Below are positions 54,287 through 63,445 of a stretch of DNA of 64,000 nt, piece by piece. Each line of letters starts with the position of its first letter. The first letter of the stretch is position 1. A program made the translations under genes and the position numbers. The stretch is from JAYEPK01 sp048569615 (GTDB taxonomy: Archaea; Thermoplasmatota; Penumbrarchaeia; Penumbrarchaeales; Penumbrarchaeaceae): NCBI GenBank assembly GCA_048569615.1, contig JBLIRK010000004.1, forward strand, positions 1 through 64,000, written 5' to 3'. The notes beneath the pieces were generated by a model that worked only from the letters and a program-made list of their open reading frames with translations, was not told where the DNA came from and ran no database searches.

Positions 54287-55738
54287 TCACAGGCTCTGGT
54301 CATTCACCTCAACAGAGCCTTTATTGCCTGCTCGATCGGTTACGGGCCTGTCCTGCTGTTTCTCTTCGATAACGTTGCTGTTTTCCGAATTTCTCTCTTG
54401 ATCTTTTCGCGTTATTTCACTATCTTCGGTGTTGTCGTGCCTCCTTTCCGGCCGGTTTCTGTCCGGGGTCCTGTATTCTGTCCTGTCCTCCCGGAGCACC
54501 TTTTCTGGGATCCCGTCCGAATTCCTGTCGATCCATTTGAAGAGTGCAGTTTTAATCATCATGAGGTCCCACCTTCCGTCGGAATCCCTGTCCCAAACAG
54601 TTATCCCCTTTCGGTGGAATTTGACCAGTTCGGGATTTCGGTCCCCGTTCCTGTCGTAGTATGCCAGGGTTGTTCGGGCCTTCAATGTCACTTCCGGGAA
54701 GCCGTCGGAGTCGCTGTCATGTGCCCTGAAGCGGTTCATGTTGATCCCGAAATGGTCCGGGGAGCCGTTTCCGTCGTCGTCCTTCCATATTCCCGCAAGG
54801 GAATACGATGTTGAGAATTCGGGACTGCCGTCCGAATCCCTGTCGAAGTACCTGGACCTTGAGATCCTTGCATGGATGGAATCGTAGAGAGGACGGCCGA
54901 AGAGATCCGCCCTCCTGTAATCGGCCTTCTCCGTTGTCCTTATCTCGGTGCATCCGTCGCCGTTCAAATCCATCCATGTATGTTTTGAAGTTCCGAAACC
55001 CTCGTATTCCCGATCCCCGTCATCATCCAGGTCCAGAACCGTTCCCGTCCAGGAGAATCCCTTCTGAAATTCGAAGGAGCCGTCCGGGTTCAGGTCCGTG
55101 TAAACCTTTCTAATAACCCTCAGTATGATGGTCTCGGGGATCTTGTCACCGTCCTTGTCGAGATAATAGAGTGTGAATCCGCCGTACATCCCGTAGGTAG
55201 AGGATTGGAGCTTGCTGAGATGGTCATCGGAAAGTTCCGCTTCCAGGTTCGAAATGTTCACCTCGGCATAGGAAAGGTTTGCAGACCTATTATGGTGGTG
55301 CCAGATAACAAGCTCGGCTATTCCGTCACCGTTCCTGTCTACGATCCTCGCCTCCCCGGTGGCATTGATCCTGGGAAGTGCATCGTACATCCATTCTCCC
55401 GATGAGTTCGCGGTGAAGATGGTCTTCACGGAGGGGAGCTCCTCCCAGTTCGAATGTTTCGAGATGAAATCCACGGTCAGATAATGATAGACCCTCCTTG
55501 CAAGTCCGCTGAAGGGCGGGTCCGTGGAAGGATCAGTTCCCGCATACGGGTCCAGATCCCCATCGAAGCTCCCATTCCGATTATCCTCCAGGAACTCATC
55601 TACCAGCCCATCATCAAGCATCTCTTCCATCTCGTAGCCGTTCCCACTTTCATCCGTTTCCAGACCGGCGGCCGTCGAGACGGCGATCAAGGCGATCACC
55701 GCACCAACGACACAGGCGGTCAAAGTCATTCCTTTCAT
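54287..55738 (-). CDS. Exported protein with about ten calcium-type DxDxDG repeats
   Basis: The 483-residue protein begins with a signal peptide from the ATG at 55738 (LTACVVGAVIALIAVSTAAG); an earlier in-frame start would add 20 polar residues. The body carries about ten acidic motifs spaced roughly 25-35 residues, such as DRNGDGIAEL, DKDGDKIPET, DLNGDGCTEI, DRDSDGSPEF, DDDGNGSPDH, DSDSDGFPEV and DRNSDGIPEK. Each fits a DxDxDG calcium loop like those of VCBS or dockerin-type repeats. The last 60 residues are highly charged and there is no C-terminal anchor. It is probably secreted and calcium-stabilised. The upstream STAND regulator on the same strand may control it. Confidence 0.8.
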   Translation of the reverse strand: MKGMTLTACVVGAVIALIAVSTAAGLETDESGNGYEMEEMLDDGLVDEFLEDNRNGSFDGDLDPYAGTDPSTDPPFSGLARRVYHYLTVDFISKHSNWEELPSVKTIFTANSSGEWMYDALPRINATGEARIVDRNGDGIAELVIWHHHNRSANLSYAEVNISNLEAELSDDHLSKLQSSTYGMYGGFTLYYLDKDGDKIPETIILRVIRKVYTDLNPDGSFEFQKGFSWTGTVLDLDDDGDREYEGFGTSKHTWMDLNGDGCTEIRTTEKADYRRADLFGRPLYDSIHARISRSRYFDRDSDGSPEFSTSYSLAGIWKDDDGNGSPDHFGINMNRFRAHDSDSDGFPEVTLKARTTLAYYDRNGDRNPELVKFHRKGITVWDRDSDGRWDLMMIKTALFKWIDRNSDGIPEKVLREDRTEYRTPDRNRPERRHDNTEDSEITRKDQERNSENSNVIEEKQQDRPVTDRAGNKGSVEVNDQSL

Positions 55739-55852
55739 TTCTGCAGCCTCCTTAGGAGGTCCCTGCCTCCTTGAAATGAAGACCGCCTGCCGGGTCATAT
55801 ATAAAGTCGGAGCAGAAATTCAGCAAATCTATCAAAACAGGGAGTCCATCTA

Positions 55853-58831
55853 TCAGATATGACTTCCTTCCAGGAGCACCCTGTTCTCTTCCAGGACTTC
55901 CTTGACCTTCCTTAAGTCGAAGGCCGGGAGTTGATCGTCCATGTCCGAGAGGGACCTTTCGTATTCGCATATGACCTTCCTGCACTCCCTGAAGAGCTCC
56001 CTTGCCCGTTTCCTGTTCCCGGTGTCTCGGAAGTGTATACCCCCGCTGAGGAGCGAATGGATCGCTCCCTCGTATGCATAATGGAATCCTGAGACATCCG
56101 CTTCCTCCGCTCCCATTTCCCTTTTAAGGGCGGTGATCAGATCCCTGCAGGCGGATATGAGTTCCATTAACAGTTCTCCTTTCATATCCTTGGCTCTTCC
56201 TTTCGTATAAGGAAAGCCCCCATTCTCCACAAATGAACCCGCTTTTTTCTGACCTATCTTTTGAAGCAGCTCCAATTCTTCTTCCAGGAGCTGGGTCTTC
56301 AACATGTATATCTCACTTGATCCGGAAGCAGACCCCTCCATTTCAGCTGGCGGTTCCTTGGAACTTCCCCTGAAGTGACCCTCGAGATGCAGGGCTGCCT
56401 CCTTCACACATTTTAGGATGAGTTCCGGCTGTGCGATTCCCTCAATCTCCTTGATGACCTTCAGAATGCCCTTCACGGCCATCGTACGGTCCCGCTCCCC
56501 CACATGGGAGCAGAGTTTCAGGAAGGACCGGACCCTCTGTTCCTCCAGGAAGTCCCCCTCTATCTCGATCCTCTCGATTTCCACCATCAACATCAATCTG
56601 GGATCCGAGATGGATGAAGACACATCCCATGCCCGGTTCAGGAACATACTGGCCCTGCCCTCCTTTCCAAGAGCGGAAGCAGACCTGCTTGCCTGGAGGC
56701 AGGCGTGGACCTCGCCTATCCTGTCCAGCTCCGCTTCATAATCGGAGGCGCTCTTTATTGATTCTTTGAGGGCGCCCTCGAAATCTCCATTCTGATAAAG
56801 GGCCTTTGCAAGGTGAAGTCTTTCCTTCGCCGCGGCTTTCCTGTCCTCCATCCTCTGATAGGTGCTGAGGGCCTCGTTGTGGGACAGGATGGTCTGGTCG
56901 TATCGCTTCTCTGCCTTGGATATCCTTCCCTTGATGTGCTGGATCAATGCCCTGTCCCCTCCACCGATCTTGGCCAGGGGATAAGTGGCCTCTATGAGTT
57001 CCAGGGTGGAAGAGGATGTCGAATAGTTGCCTTCCATGGCCTCGACGTAGGCCCTGCGGACCCTAAGTTTGAACAAGTGGTCATCCGAGAGCTTGGACCT
57101 TTCAAGCCTCATGAATGATCCGAGCAGGGCCTTGCCTCTGCCCTTTCCCGTCGACTTGGAGAGGCTGGTAAGGATATTGAGGGCGAATCCCTTTCTGCCG
57201 ATATCGACAAGGACCGCCACAAGACTGTCCAAATAGCGCTGGAAAAGCTCCCTGAGGCCCGGCTCATCCTCATAGGCCGTCGTGGAGAAATGGTCGCTTA
57301 TCCTGGATAGAATGAATTTTGGCGTCCTCATCTCATTCTCCATGAGGTCCGGTGCCAGCAGCTCTGGTCCGTCGGCCCATACCCTGAGGGAGACGGCTGT
57401 CTTGTAGGATACGACATCCTTCAGCATTTCATCTCTCTCCTCCTGGGATATCGAGCTTAAGATATGGTCGGAGATCAGATCGTGCACGAAAAGCAGGCTG
57501 CCCGAAACCTCCTTTAAAAGACCCTTCCTCTTTAGTATGTCCAGGTCCTCGGGGGGCATCCTTGTCATAAGAGATCTGTGGACAGGAAGACCGGCCAGGG
57601 AAGCCGCGCTGAGCCCTTTCTTTTGATGCTGGGGCAGAACCGACAGGACCTCCTTCTCCAGGAACTCGCCGAACCGTGACCTTGCTCCTATCTCGAGGGA
57701 GGATGTGAACAGCTCTATGAAGAGAGGATGCCCCTTCGTAATCTCCCAGATGGATCCTATATCCCCGCTCTTTCCCTGCTCCTTGAGCATCATAGCCACT
57801 GCCTGAGGCTCCAATCCCTTGAGCTGGAGCGACCTCATGTTGTCGTGAAGTTCGAACCTGGGGTCGAGGAAGGAAGGCCTCTCCCTGGTAAGCAGGACCA
57901 CCTTCAATCCGGGGGTTTCCATGGATGTCCTGCATAATCCCTCGACATAGATGTCGATGCCTCCCCCTGTTTTTTGAAGATCGTCGATCACAATGACCAT
58001 ATCTCTGTTTTTCCGTGAGGCTCCTTTTATGGACCTTGACAGTTGGCCCGGGGTTACCTCTCCCCCGGAAAGCTCCTGGGATTCCTCCTCCATCCCCATC
58101 TGGAGGAGAAGTGAGGAGAGCTCGTTTACAAACTCGATCCTGTCGGTCCAGGGTTCGCATCTGATGTAGGCGCACCTCTTCCTTGATTCTGACAGGCTCT
58201 TGAGTATTAGTGACGTCTTTCCGATGCCTGCAAGCCCCCATATCACAAGTACTCCCGCCCTAGAGAGAAGGAAACCGTTCACAGCCTCGATCTCCTTCTC
58301 CCTTCCGTAGAAATGCAATGGCATCTGAAAATTACCGAGAAGCCCCTCTTCGCCCCCGTAGGAAAGAAGGTCAGGGGACAGGTCTAATGGGAGCTCCCTG
58401 TTCCTTCCCTGGAGGTATATCTCTGCAAGCGTCATGGAAGCCCCGACCTCCTTTGCTTTTTTCTTTGCAGAGGGTAAGGACATCCTGATCAATTCCCCGT
58501 CCGTGAGCACTTCCACCGAAAGGTTTTCCAGTCTTTCCTTGATCCGCGAGACCTGCTCTTCTCCAATCCGGGTTAGAAAATAGGCCTTCTGCCTCCTCTT
58601 CTCACCCTTCACATGCTTCAGTTCGGACCTTACCATTCCTTCCCTTAACAGCCTTTTCAAGGACCGCGAGACGTTGTTCTCCAGGATGTCCATTCTCCTT
58701 GAAATCCCCTTCTGGGTGACCTCAGGCGGTACATCCCAGAGCTCCCTTAGAGCTGAGAATTCCGAAATGAAGAGCAGTATCTTCTCGTCCGAATGCAGTT
58801 TCTTCGTTCTACCCGGTCCCAATCGGGCCAC
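55853..58831 (-). CDS. STAND-type regulator: winged helix, P-loop NTPase and helical repeats
   Basis: The 992-residue protein has an N-terminal MarR-like winged helix (about 15-110). A NACHT/STAND-type NTPase follows, with Walker A GLAGIGKTS at 199-207, Walker B VIVIDDLQ at 279-286 and an FYGREKEIEAVN entry segment. About 500 residues of TPR-like helices come after (for example YQRMEDRKAAAKERLHLAKALYQNGDFEGALKESIKSASDYEAELDRIGEV). This is the MalT/AfsR plan with the DNA-binding domain at the front. A ligand would be sensed by the repeats and drive NTP-dependent assembly. ATG 58831 is the only good start. It lies upstream of the calcium-repeat protein on the same strand, about 115 bp away. Confidence 0.88.
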   Translation of the reverse strand: MARLGPGRTKKLHSDEKILLFISEFSALRELWDVPPEVTQKGISRRMDILENNVSRSLKRLLREGMVRSELKHVKGEKRRQKAYFLTRIGEEQVSRIKERLENLSVEVLTDGELIRMSLPSAKKKAKEVGASMTLAEIYLQGRNRELPLDLSPDLLSYGGEEGLLGNFQMPLHFYGREKEIEAVNGFLLSRAGVLVIWGLAGIGKTSLILKSLSESRKRCAYIRCEPWTDRIEFVNELSSLLLQMGMEEESQELSGGEVTPGQLSRSIKGASRKNRDMVIVIDDLQKTGGGIDIYVEGLCRTSMETPGLKVVLLTRERPSFLDPRFELHDNMRSLQLKGLEPQAVAMMLKEQGKSGDIGSIWEITKGHPLFIELFTSSLEIGARSRFGEFLEKEVLSVLPQHQKKGLSAASLAGLPVHRSLMTRMPPEDLDILKRKGLLKEVSGSLLFVHDLISDHILSSISQEERDEMLKDVVSYKTAVSLRVWADGPELLAPDLMENEMRTPKFILSRISDHFSTTAYEDEPGLRELFQRYLDSLVAVLVDIGRKGFALNILTSLSKSTGKGRGKALLGSFMRLERSKLSDDHLFKLRVRRAYVEAMEGNYSTSSSTLELIEATYPLAKIGGGDRALIQHIKGRISKAEKRYDQTILSHNEALSTYQRMEDRKAAAKERLHLAKALYQNGDFEGALKESIKSASDYEAELDRIGEVHACLQASRSASALGKEGRASMFLNRAWDVSSSISDPRLMLMVEIERIEIEGDFLEEQRVRSFLKLCSHVGERDRTMAVKGILKVIKEIEGIAQPELILKCVKEAALHLEGHFRGSSKEPPAEMEGSASGSSEIYMLKTQLLEEELELLQKIGQKKAGSFVENGGFPYTKGRAKDMKGELLMELISACRDLITALKREMGAEEADVSGFHYAYEGAIHSLLSGGIHFRDTGNRKRARELFRECRKVICEYERSLSDMDDQLPAFDLRKVKEVLEENRVLLEGSHI

Positions 58832-59026
58832 CCCTGTCGGAGATGAGAGCTGGATATGTCCTCCCTTCAGTGTTGTTTTTACTTATTATAATGCTTCCCG
58901 CAATTCTCTCCGATACAATCCTGTCAATACTTGTACAAGACCCGGGGAGGTCCCAAATACCATATATATCCCTTTGCCTTCTTATCTAGTGGATGATATA
59001 GCTCTGAATAGGAAGGGTGAGGATAA

Positions 59027-59596
59027 TTGAATGATGATGGCCTCCTTTCACTGTTTGGCGGTGATATAAAGGGATACGTTGTCAACCCCGTCACCGACAG
59101 CTCCATTCCTAGAAAGGACCTGATGAACTTCTACATCTCCCTCTGTATGAAGATATCCAAGGGAGCCCACGATGCGAGAACCATAGAGTTCCTCGGAATA
59201 GTGATCAGGCTTCTCGAGGTGCCGAGGGACATCCATAACGAGATCATCCACGAGATGAGACATACGACCCTTCCGATGGATCATATCGAGGTCAGGTCAT
59301 ATGTCGTCGATGAGGTGAAGAGGATATCCGAGTACAATCGGAGCATAGGCGTTCATCCCCCATCCCCCGAGAAGTTGATCCCGGAGGAGAAACCACCTGT
59401 GGAAAGAAAGATATCCTCCGGCGGCGGAACCTCAGATATCCTAGAACTGGAATCGGGTTCTCTCACCGAGCAGATGGAGAAGGACAGCGTGGGAGAGATG
59501 GGATTTGGATCTACGTTCTCCAACGATTATGTAATAAACGAATCCCACAGCATCTTCGACGGCCCTAGAAGGCCGTCAGACAAGAGAACGAAGTAA
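59027..59596 (+). CDS. Small cytoplasmic helical protein of unknown function
   Basis: The 189-residue protein has a helical first half (KDLMNFYISLCMKISKGAHDARTIEFLGIVIRLL) and a Ser/Gly/Glu-rich second half without membrane segments. No family is recognised. The start is TTG at 59027, with GGGTGAGG about 5 nt upstream; no ATG or GTG is in place. A TATA-like CATATATATC is at 58961-58970. It converges with endonuclease IV and overlaps its end by 21 bases. Confidence 0.6.
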   Translation: MNDDGLLSLFGGDIKGYVVNPVTDSSIPRKDLMNFYISLCMKISKGAHDARTIEFLGIVIRLLEVPRDIHNEIIHEMRHTTLPMDHIEVRSYVVDEVKRISEYNRSIGVHPPSPEKLIPEEKPPVERKISSGGGTSDILELESGSLTEQMEKDSVGEMGFGSTFSNDYVINESHSIFDGPRRPSDKRTK

Positions 59597-60430
59597 CTCC
59601 AGGTCCTGTCTGTAACCATCCTCCCCGCCGGGTGTTTCCAGCACGGCGGGTATGCTTTTCAGCCTTTCATCCCTCATCAGATGTCGAAATCCCTCGGCTC
59701 CTATCATACCCTTTCCGATGCTGGTATGCCTGTCTCTCCTTGATCCCAATTCCCCTGAGGCATCATTCAGATGGATTCCCTTCAATTTTAAGAGGCTGAC
59801 CGAAGCATCGAGCTCTTCAAGGGTATTGTGGTAGGCCTCCTCTTCCCGAATATCGTAACCGGCAGCAAAACCGTGGCATGTATCGAAGCAGATCCCGAGC
59901 CTTTCAGAGTACGAGGACACATCCATTATCTGTGATAGCTGGCGTAGATCATAGCCGAGGTTCGTCCCCTGCCCCGCCGTGTTCTCGAGTAGAACGGTGA
60001 CGGATATATTTCCGCTATCTCGGCGATCAACGAAGGAGAATGCCTCGTCGATACCGGAAGCGATCCTCTTCAATCCCCACTTTTCTCCTCCCCCAAGATG
60101 GGATCCGGGGTGTGCCACAAGCAAGTGTATCCCGAGCCGGGAACATCTGGAAATTTCGTCGGCCAGGGCTTCCCATGATCTTGTGAAGACCGCATCATTG
60201 GGGCTCCCTAGATTGATCAGATAGGAATCGTGGGCCATGACAGGTCCCAGGTCGGCAGCCCCAAGCTCCGATATGAACCTCCCCGCCTCATCTTCTGGGA
60301 TGGGAGGAGCCTCCCACTGACGTTGGTTCTTGGTGAATATCTGGAAGGTTACCAATCCGAGGTCCGTGGCCCGGGCTACACTTCTGCTGATTCCCCCGGA
60401 TATGCTGACGTGGGCTCCAAGGACCACCAC
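59576..60430 (-). CDS. nfo: Endonuclease IV (AP endonuclease)
   Basis: It cleaves DNA at abasic sites in base-excision repair. The 284-residue protein fits the family length and motifs: GAHVSISGGISRSVARA at the start, LLVAHPGSH, VLLENTAGQGTNLG, GICFDTCHGFAAGYD, IHLNDASGELGSRRDRHTSIGKG and PAVLETPGG. The zinc-binding His/Glu/Asp residues are present. The GTG at 60430 has GGAGGG 8 nt upstream and gives the usual N-terminus; an in-frame ATG far upstream adds 24 unrelated residues and overlaps the rubredoxin gene. It is probably co-transcribed with that gene, 20 bases away. Confidence 0.94.
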   Translation of the reverse strand: MVVLGAHVSISGGISRSVARATDLGLVTFQIFTKNQRQWEAPPIPEDEAGRFISELGAADLGPVMAHDSYLINLGSPNDAVFTRSWEALADEISRCSRLGIHLLVAHPGSHLGGGEKWGLKRIASGIDEAFSFVDRRDSGNISVTVLLENTAGQGTNLGYDLRQLSQIMDVSSYSERLGICFDTCHGFAAGYDIREEEAYHNTLEELDASVSLLKLKGIHLNDASGELGSRRDRHTSIGKGMIGAEGFRHLMRDERLKSIPAVLETPGGEDGYRQDLELLRSLV

Positions 60431-60450
60431 GTCACAGCCCTCCTTCTGTT

Positions 60451-60609
60451 TCAGATCTTCTCGAACATATCCTTGCCGACGCCGCAGACCGGGCACTGCC
60501 ATTCATCGGGCAGTTCCTCGAATGGGGTTCCGGGCTCGATGTCCCCGTCTTCATCTCCTTTCACTGGATCATATATGTATCCACACGCAATGCATCTCCA
60601 TTTGTCCAT
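60451..60609 (-). CDS. Rubredoxin
   Basis: The 52-residue iron protein is easily overlooked because of its size. It has the two rubredoxin knuckles, CIAC (6-9) with GYIYDP and CPVC (39-42) with GVGKDMFE, and the middle TPFEELPDEW segment. It carries single electrons between flavoproteins, often in oxygen or peroxide defence. The ATG at 60609 has GGGTGA about 7 nt upstream. It lies between the phosphopantoate ligase and endonuclease IV on the same strand, and a shared transcript is possible. Confidence 0.95.
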   Translation of the reverse strand: MDKWRCIACGYIYDPVKGDEDGDIEPGTPFEELPDEWQCPVCGVGKDMFEKI

Positions 60610-60660
60610 TGTAATTCACCCCGTGACTGAGAGGTCCGTCGGTAATCATCCACTATGTTT

Positions 60661-61428
60661 TTATTCTTTCTCCCGGGTCACAGCGGCCTGTTTGATCACC
60701 TCAAGGGCCCTATCCAGGACCCTGATGTTATCGAAACCTTTTACCAGCGTTTCCCATTCGGTCTGGACCTCGTGCCCCGTCTCAGCATCCAATGCTTCCT
60801 TTAAAAGGGATATCATATTGGGAAGGGCCCTTGTGATGTTGTCAACCAAGGTGATGTCCGCGGTGCGGGATGTCCTTGATAGAGGATTGAGATCTATGGT
60901 GATGACCTTCTTTCCCATTGCCTTGAGGGCCTGGCATCGGTCACCGTCCTCGAGGGGAACGAGGATGACGTCCGCTTTGAAGATGCCTTCGTCACAGCAG
61001 AGGGCCCTGGCGTGATCCAGGCCCGGCATCCTCCGGTCCGGCTCCAGGCCGAGGACTTTGGTGCATCCGTTCTCCATAAGGTGTTCAACGAGCTTTCCGA
61101 CGCGCTCGTCGGTCCTGTGGAAGATATTGACCTCGCAGGGGCATTCAAGCAGCCCTGATAATTCGGCGATCTCGGAGGCGGACAGCGCACCGACGTTCCC
61201 GTTTACGGAGATAACTGGTCTGTTCGCCTTCAATAGATGATAACAGGCAGCCTTTTCAGCTTCAAGCGCTTCGGGTAGGGTCCGCTCACCAAGAAGATAA
61301 TCGAACGCTTCCCCCCTGCCATGGGCGATCAGGCCTTGCGTGGCGACCAAGCCCTTTCTCCATCCATCCACAAGCTTGTCCCTAGTTGCAAGCGAAACAT
61401 ATCTCGGGTGGCTCCTTGGAACTGTCAT
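60661..61428 (-). CDS. 4-phosphopantoate--beta-alanine ligase
   Basis: It joins 4-phosphopantoate and beta-alanine to 4'-phosphopantothenate in the archaeal CoA pathway. The 255-residue protein has the family stretches PRSHPRYVSLATRDKLVDGWRKGLVATQGLIAHGRGEAFDYLLGE, NGNVGALS, NIFHRTDERV and VITIDLNPLSRTSRTADITLVDNITRA. It was once called phosphopantothenate synthetase. The companion pantoate kinase is not in the window; the PanE-like reductase is near 4.4-5.3 kb. It is divergent from the RNA-binding gene with 47 bp between; an ATAATAGAT near 61457 may be its TATA. Confidence 0.95.
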   Translation of the reverse strand: MTVPRSHPRYVSLATRDKLVDGWRKGLVATQGLIAHGRGEAFDYLLGERTLPEALEAEKAACYHLLKANRPVISVNGNVGALSASEIAELSGLLECPCEVNIFHRTDERVGKLVEHLMENGCTKVLGLEPDRRMPGLDHARALCCDEGIFKADVILVPLEDGDRCQALKAMGKKVITIDLNPLSRTSRTADITLVDNITRALPNMISLLKEALDAETGHEVQTEWETLVKGFDNIRVLDRALEVIKQAAVTREKE

Positions 61429-61475
61429 GATCTCGTATCCAAAAAGGATTACATCTATTATGACCTTTCACCACC

Positions 61476-61934
61476 GTGGCGAGAAGGTTCCATGAATTAA
61501 GGGTCACATCCTTCGTCCAAGCTACCGAGAGCCGTGAGAAGGTTCTGACCTCAATATCTAATCTGCTTGGTGAAGATCCTTCCCCTTGGATGGTGATAAC
61601 GACCGCGGAGGGTATGCACCATAATCCGATCCACATCCTAAATGCACTCATCCCAAAAGAGAGGGATATCGATCGGATCCTCGGTAGATGGGTGAAGCTC
61701 GATTTCTGGTCCCTGGCCCTTGAGACCATCGAGGGGCGTATGGACGAAGAACAGGTCTATCACATTCGTCTGGACAAACAGGAGCTTTGCACCGGAGAAG
61801 AGGTCCTCTGGTCATCCGGAGAAGCGGTCGAGGCCCGCCTCAAGGTCGCCACCTTCCCATCCTCCAGGGAGAAGGCGGTGCAGATCATCCGGGAGCTGTC
61901 CGACCATTTGCAGGGAGCTCCTGACCTTGGATGA
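61476..61934 (+). CDS. Archaeal RNA-binding domain protein (COG1325 type)
   Basis: The 152-residue protein starts RRFHELRVTSFVQATESREKVLTSISNLLG, the pattern of the exosome-linked archaeal RNA-binding protein family. The GTEGMHHNPI-like region (TTAEGMHHNPIHILNAL) and the later EARLKVATFPSSREKAVQIIREL complete the match. The start is GTG at 61476; no ATG is near. It is divergent from the CoA ligase. RNA binding is a family property; the target is unknown. Confidence 0.82.
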   Translation: MARRFHELRVTSFVQATESREKVLTSISNLLGEDPSPWMVITTAEGMHHNPIHILNALIPKERDIDRILGRWVKLDFWSLALETIEGRMDEEQVYHIRLDKQELCTGEEVLWSSGEAVEARLKVATFPSSREKAVQIIRELSDHLQGAPDLG

Positions 61935-61986
61935 GCTCTGCACAATGATATTATAAGTAATGCACCATTGCACCCCATCCCTTGGG

Positions 61987-61994
61987 TATAAAAA
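61987..61994 (+). promoter_or_regulatory. TATA box of the HhH protein
   Basis: TATAAAAA is centred about 28 bases before the ATG at 62019, favouring that ATG over the in-frame GTG at 62010. Confidence 0.65.
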
Positions 61995-62018
61995 GTCCCT
62001 TATTATCGGGTGATCCAA

Positions 62019-63431
62019 ATGCCGGAGAACGACAGCTCCCCATCCAGCGAACCGATCAAGACAGATCAACAGGTTGAAAAGGAAGTGATGGTCAAATTCC
62101 TCACATCCACCGGAAGGATCCGTCCATCCCTGGCATCAACGCTTTACGACGGGGGACTCAACAGCTGGTCGCTGCTCATGGATGGGGATAAGGAATATTT
62201 CATCGGGTTCAAGGGAGTGGGGGTTAAGACCGCCGAGGTCCTGATAGAACTGGGAGGAATAAAGGCCGAGGAGGTCCAATGCACGGTCAAGTATCCCGAT
62301 GTCCGGGAGGTCCTCTCCGAGGTCCCGAGAATAAATCAGCAGATCATCGCTGCACTTGTAGATGGCGGATACGATTCGATCCTGAAGTTCAGGGGAGCCA
62401 AGAAAGAGGAGCTGATGGAGTTCAGGGGAGTTGGTCCGAAGCTTTCCGAATCCATTATGGAGGTCACCGCAAGGGCCCTGGATGAATGCGAGATGGCCGG
62501 CATTCCCGATGAGGCCGAGGCCGAGCTGGAGGAGATGAAGGAGGAGGCCGCAGGGGCAGAGCCCGAAAAGGCCGAACCCAGGGAGAGCCTAATAGACAGG
62601 ATAATAAAAGGTATAAAAGGCTTCTTCGGAGGCAAGGCCAAAGAGCAAACGGCAGAGGAGAAAAAGGATGCCGAAGAGCCAGGAGAGGAGGAGGCAGGAG
62701 CCGCTGAGGTGCCGGTGGAGCCGGAAATCCCTGAGGAGGAAGCCGAGCCCGCTTCAGAAAGTACCGAGAAAGCCGAGGGCGGGGTCACGGAAGAATCCGG
62801 GCAGGAAAAGGAGGAACATCCTGCGGAGGAGAGCATGGAAATACCGGAGGAGGTGGAAGAGGCTCCGGGCGAAGAAGAAGCCGAACGAGAGGTCCCGTTG
62901 GAGGCGGAGGAGGAGAAGCCGGTTGAAGAGAAGACCCCCGATGACCCTCCGGAAGAGCCGGTCAAGGAGGAGCCCGCTCCTGCGGAAAGGACGGGTTTCC
63001 TCGACAGGATAATGGCCATTTTCAAGGGCGGCAAGAAGGAGACACCGCCGGAGGAGCCCGCCGAAGTTCAGCAGGCTGAACCTCCTGCGGAAGATGAGAA
63101 AGAAGAGGGTATCCCGGATGAGGAAGAAGCGGCTCCAGAGTCCCAAGCGGAGGCAGAAGAGGAGAAGCCAGTTGAAGAGGAGCCCGCCGAAGCTCCTCCG
63201 GAGGAAGAGGGGCTCCCCGCCGAAGAGGAGGCAGCACCCGGGTCCAAGGAGATCAAGGAATTCGAGGACATACCGGGGGTTAGCAAGAAGATTGCAAAGC
63301 TCCTCCGAGATTCCGGCTATATGAACATAGACGAGCTCAAGGAGGCGGTACCCGATGACCTTATGATGATCGAGGGTATCGGCCAGAAGACCGCCGAGAA
63401 CATCTGCAATGCAATGAAGGAGCTGCAGTAA
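62019..63431 (+). CDS. Helix-hairpin-helix protein with long acidic Pro/Glu linker
   Basis: The 470-residue protein has helix-hairpin-helix units in the N-terminal 150 residues (FIGFKGVGVKTAEVLIELGG and MEFRGVGPKLSESIMEV). A final unit stands at the C-terminus (FEDIPGVSKKIAKLLRDSGY with MIEGIGQKTAENICNAM). Between them are about 250 residues of Glu/Pro/Ala, interrupted by two short amphipathic segments (SLIDRIIKGIKGFFGGK and GFLDRIMAIFKGGKK). HhH units bind DNA backbones. Such a spacer between two DNA-binding ends is unusual, and the function is unknown. The Cgi121 gene begins 15 bases downstream, so both are probably in one operon. Confidence 0.8.
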   Translation: MPENDSSPSSEPIKTDQQVEKEVMVKFLTSTGRIRPSLASTLYDGGLNSWSLLMDGDKEYFIGFKGVGVKTAEVLIELGGIKAEEVQCTVKYPDVREVLSEVPRINQQIIAALVDGGYDSILKFRGAKKEELMEFRGVGPKLSESIMEVTARALDECEMAGIPDEAEAELEEMKEEAAGAEPEKAEPRESLIDRIIKGIKGFFGGKAKEQTAEEKKDAEEPGEEEAGAAEVPVEPEIPEEEAEPASESTEKAEGGVTEESGQEKEEHPAEESMEIPEEVEEAPGEEEAEREVPLEAEEEKPVEEKTPDDPPEEPVKEEPAPAERTGFLDRIMAIFKGGKKETPPEEPAEVQQAEPPAEDEKEEGIPDEEEAAPESQAEAEEEKPVEEEPAEAPPEEEGLPAEEEAAPGSKEIKEFEDIPGVSKKIAKLLRDSGYMNIDELKEAVPDDLMMIEGIGQKTAENICNAMKELQ

Positions 63432-63445
63432 CGGGGATAGGGCGG

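Noticed and set aside
60431..60502. Longer endonuclease IV start at an ATG
   Set aside because: It overlaps the rubredoxin gene and adds residues foreign to the family; the GTG at 60430 has a clear ribosome site.
62336..63034. Ser/Gly-rich open frame on the minus strand
   Set aside because: It is antisense to the acidic linker of the HhH protein.
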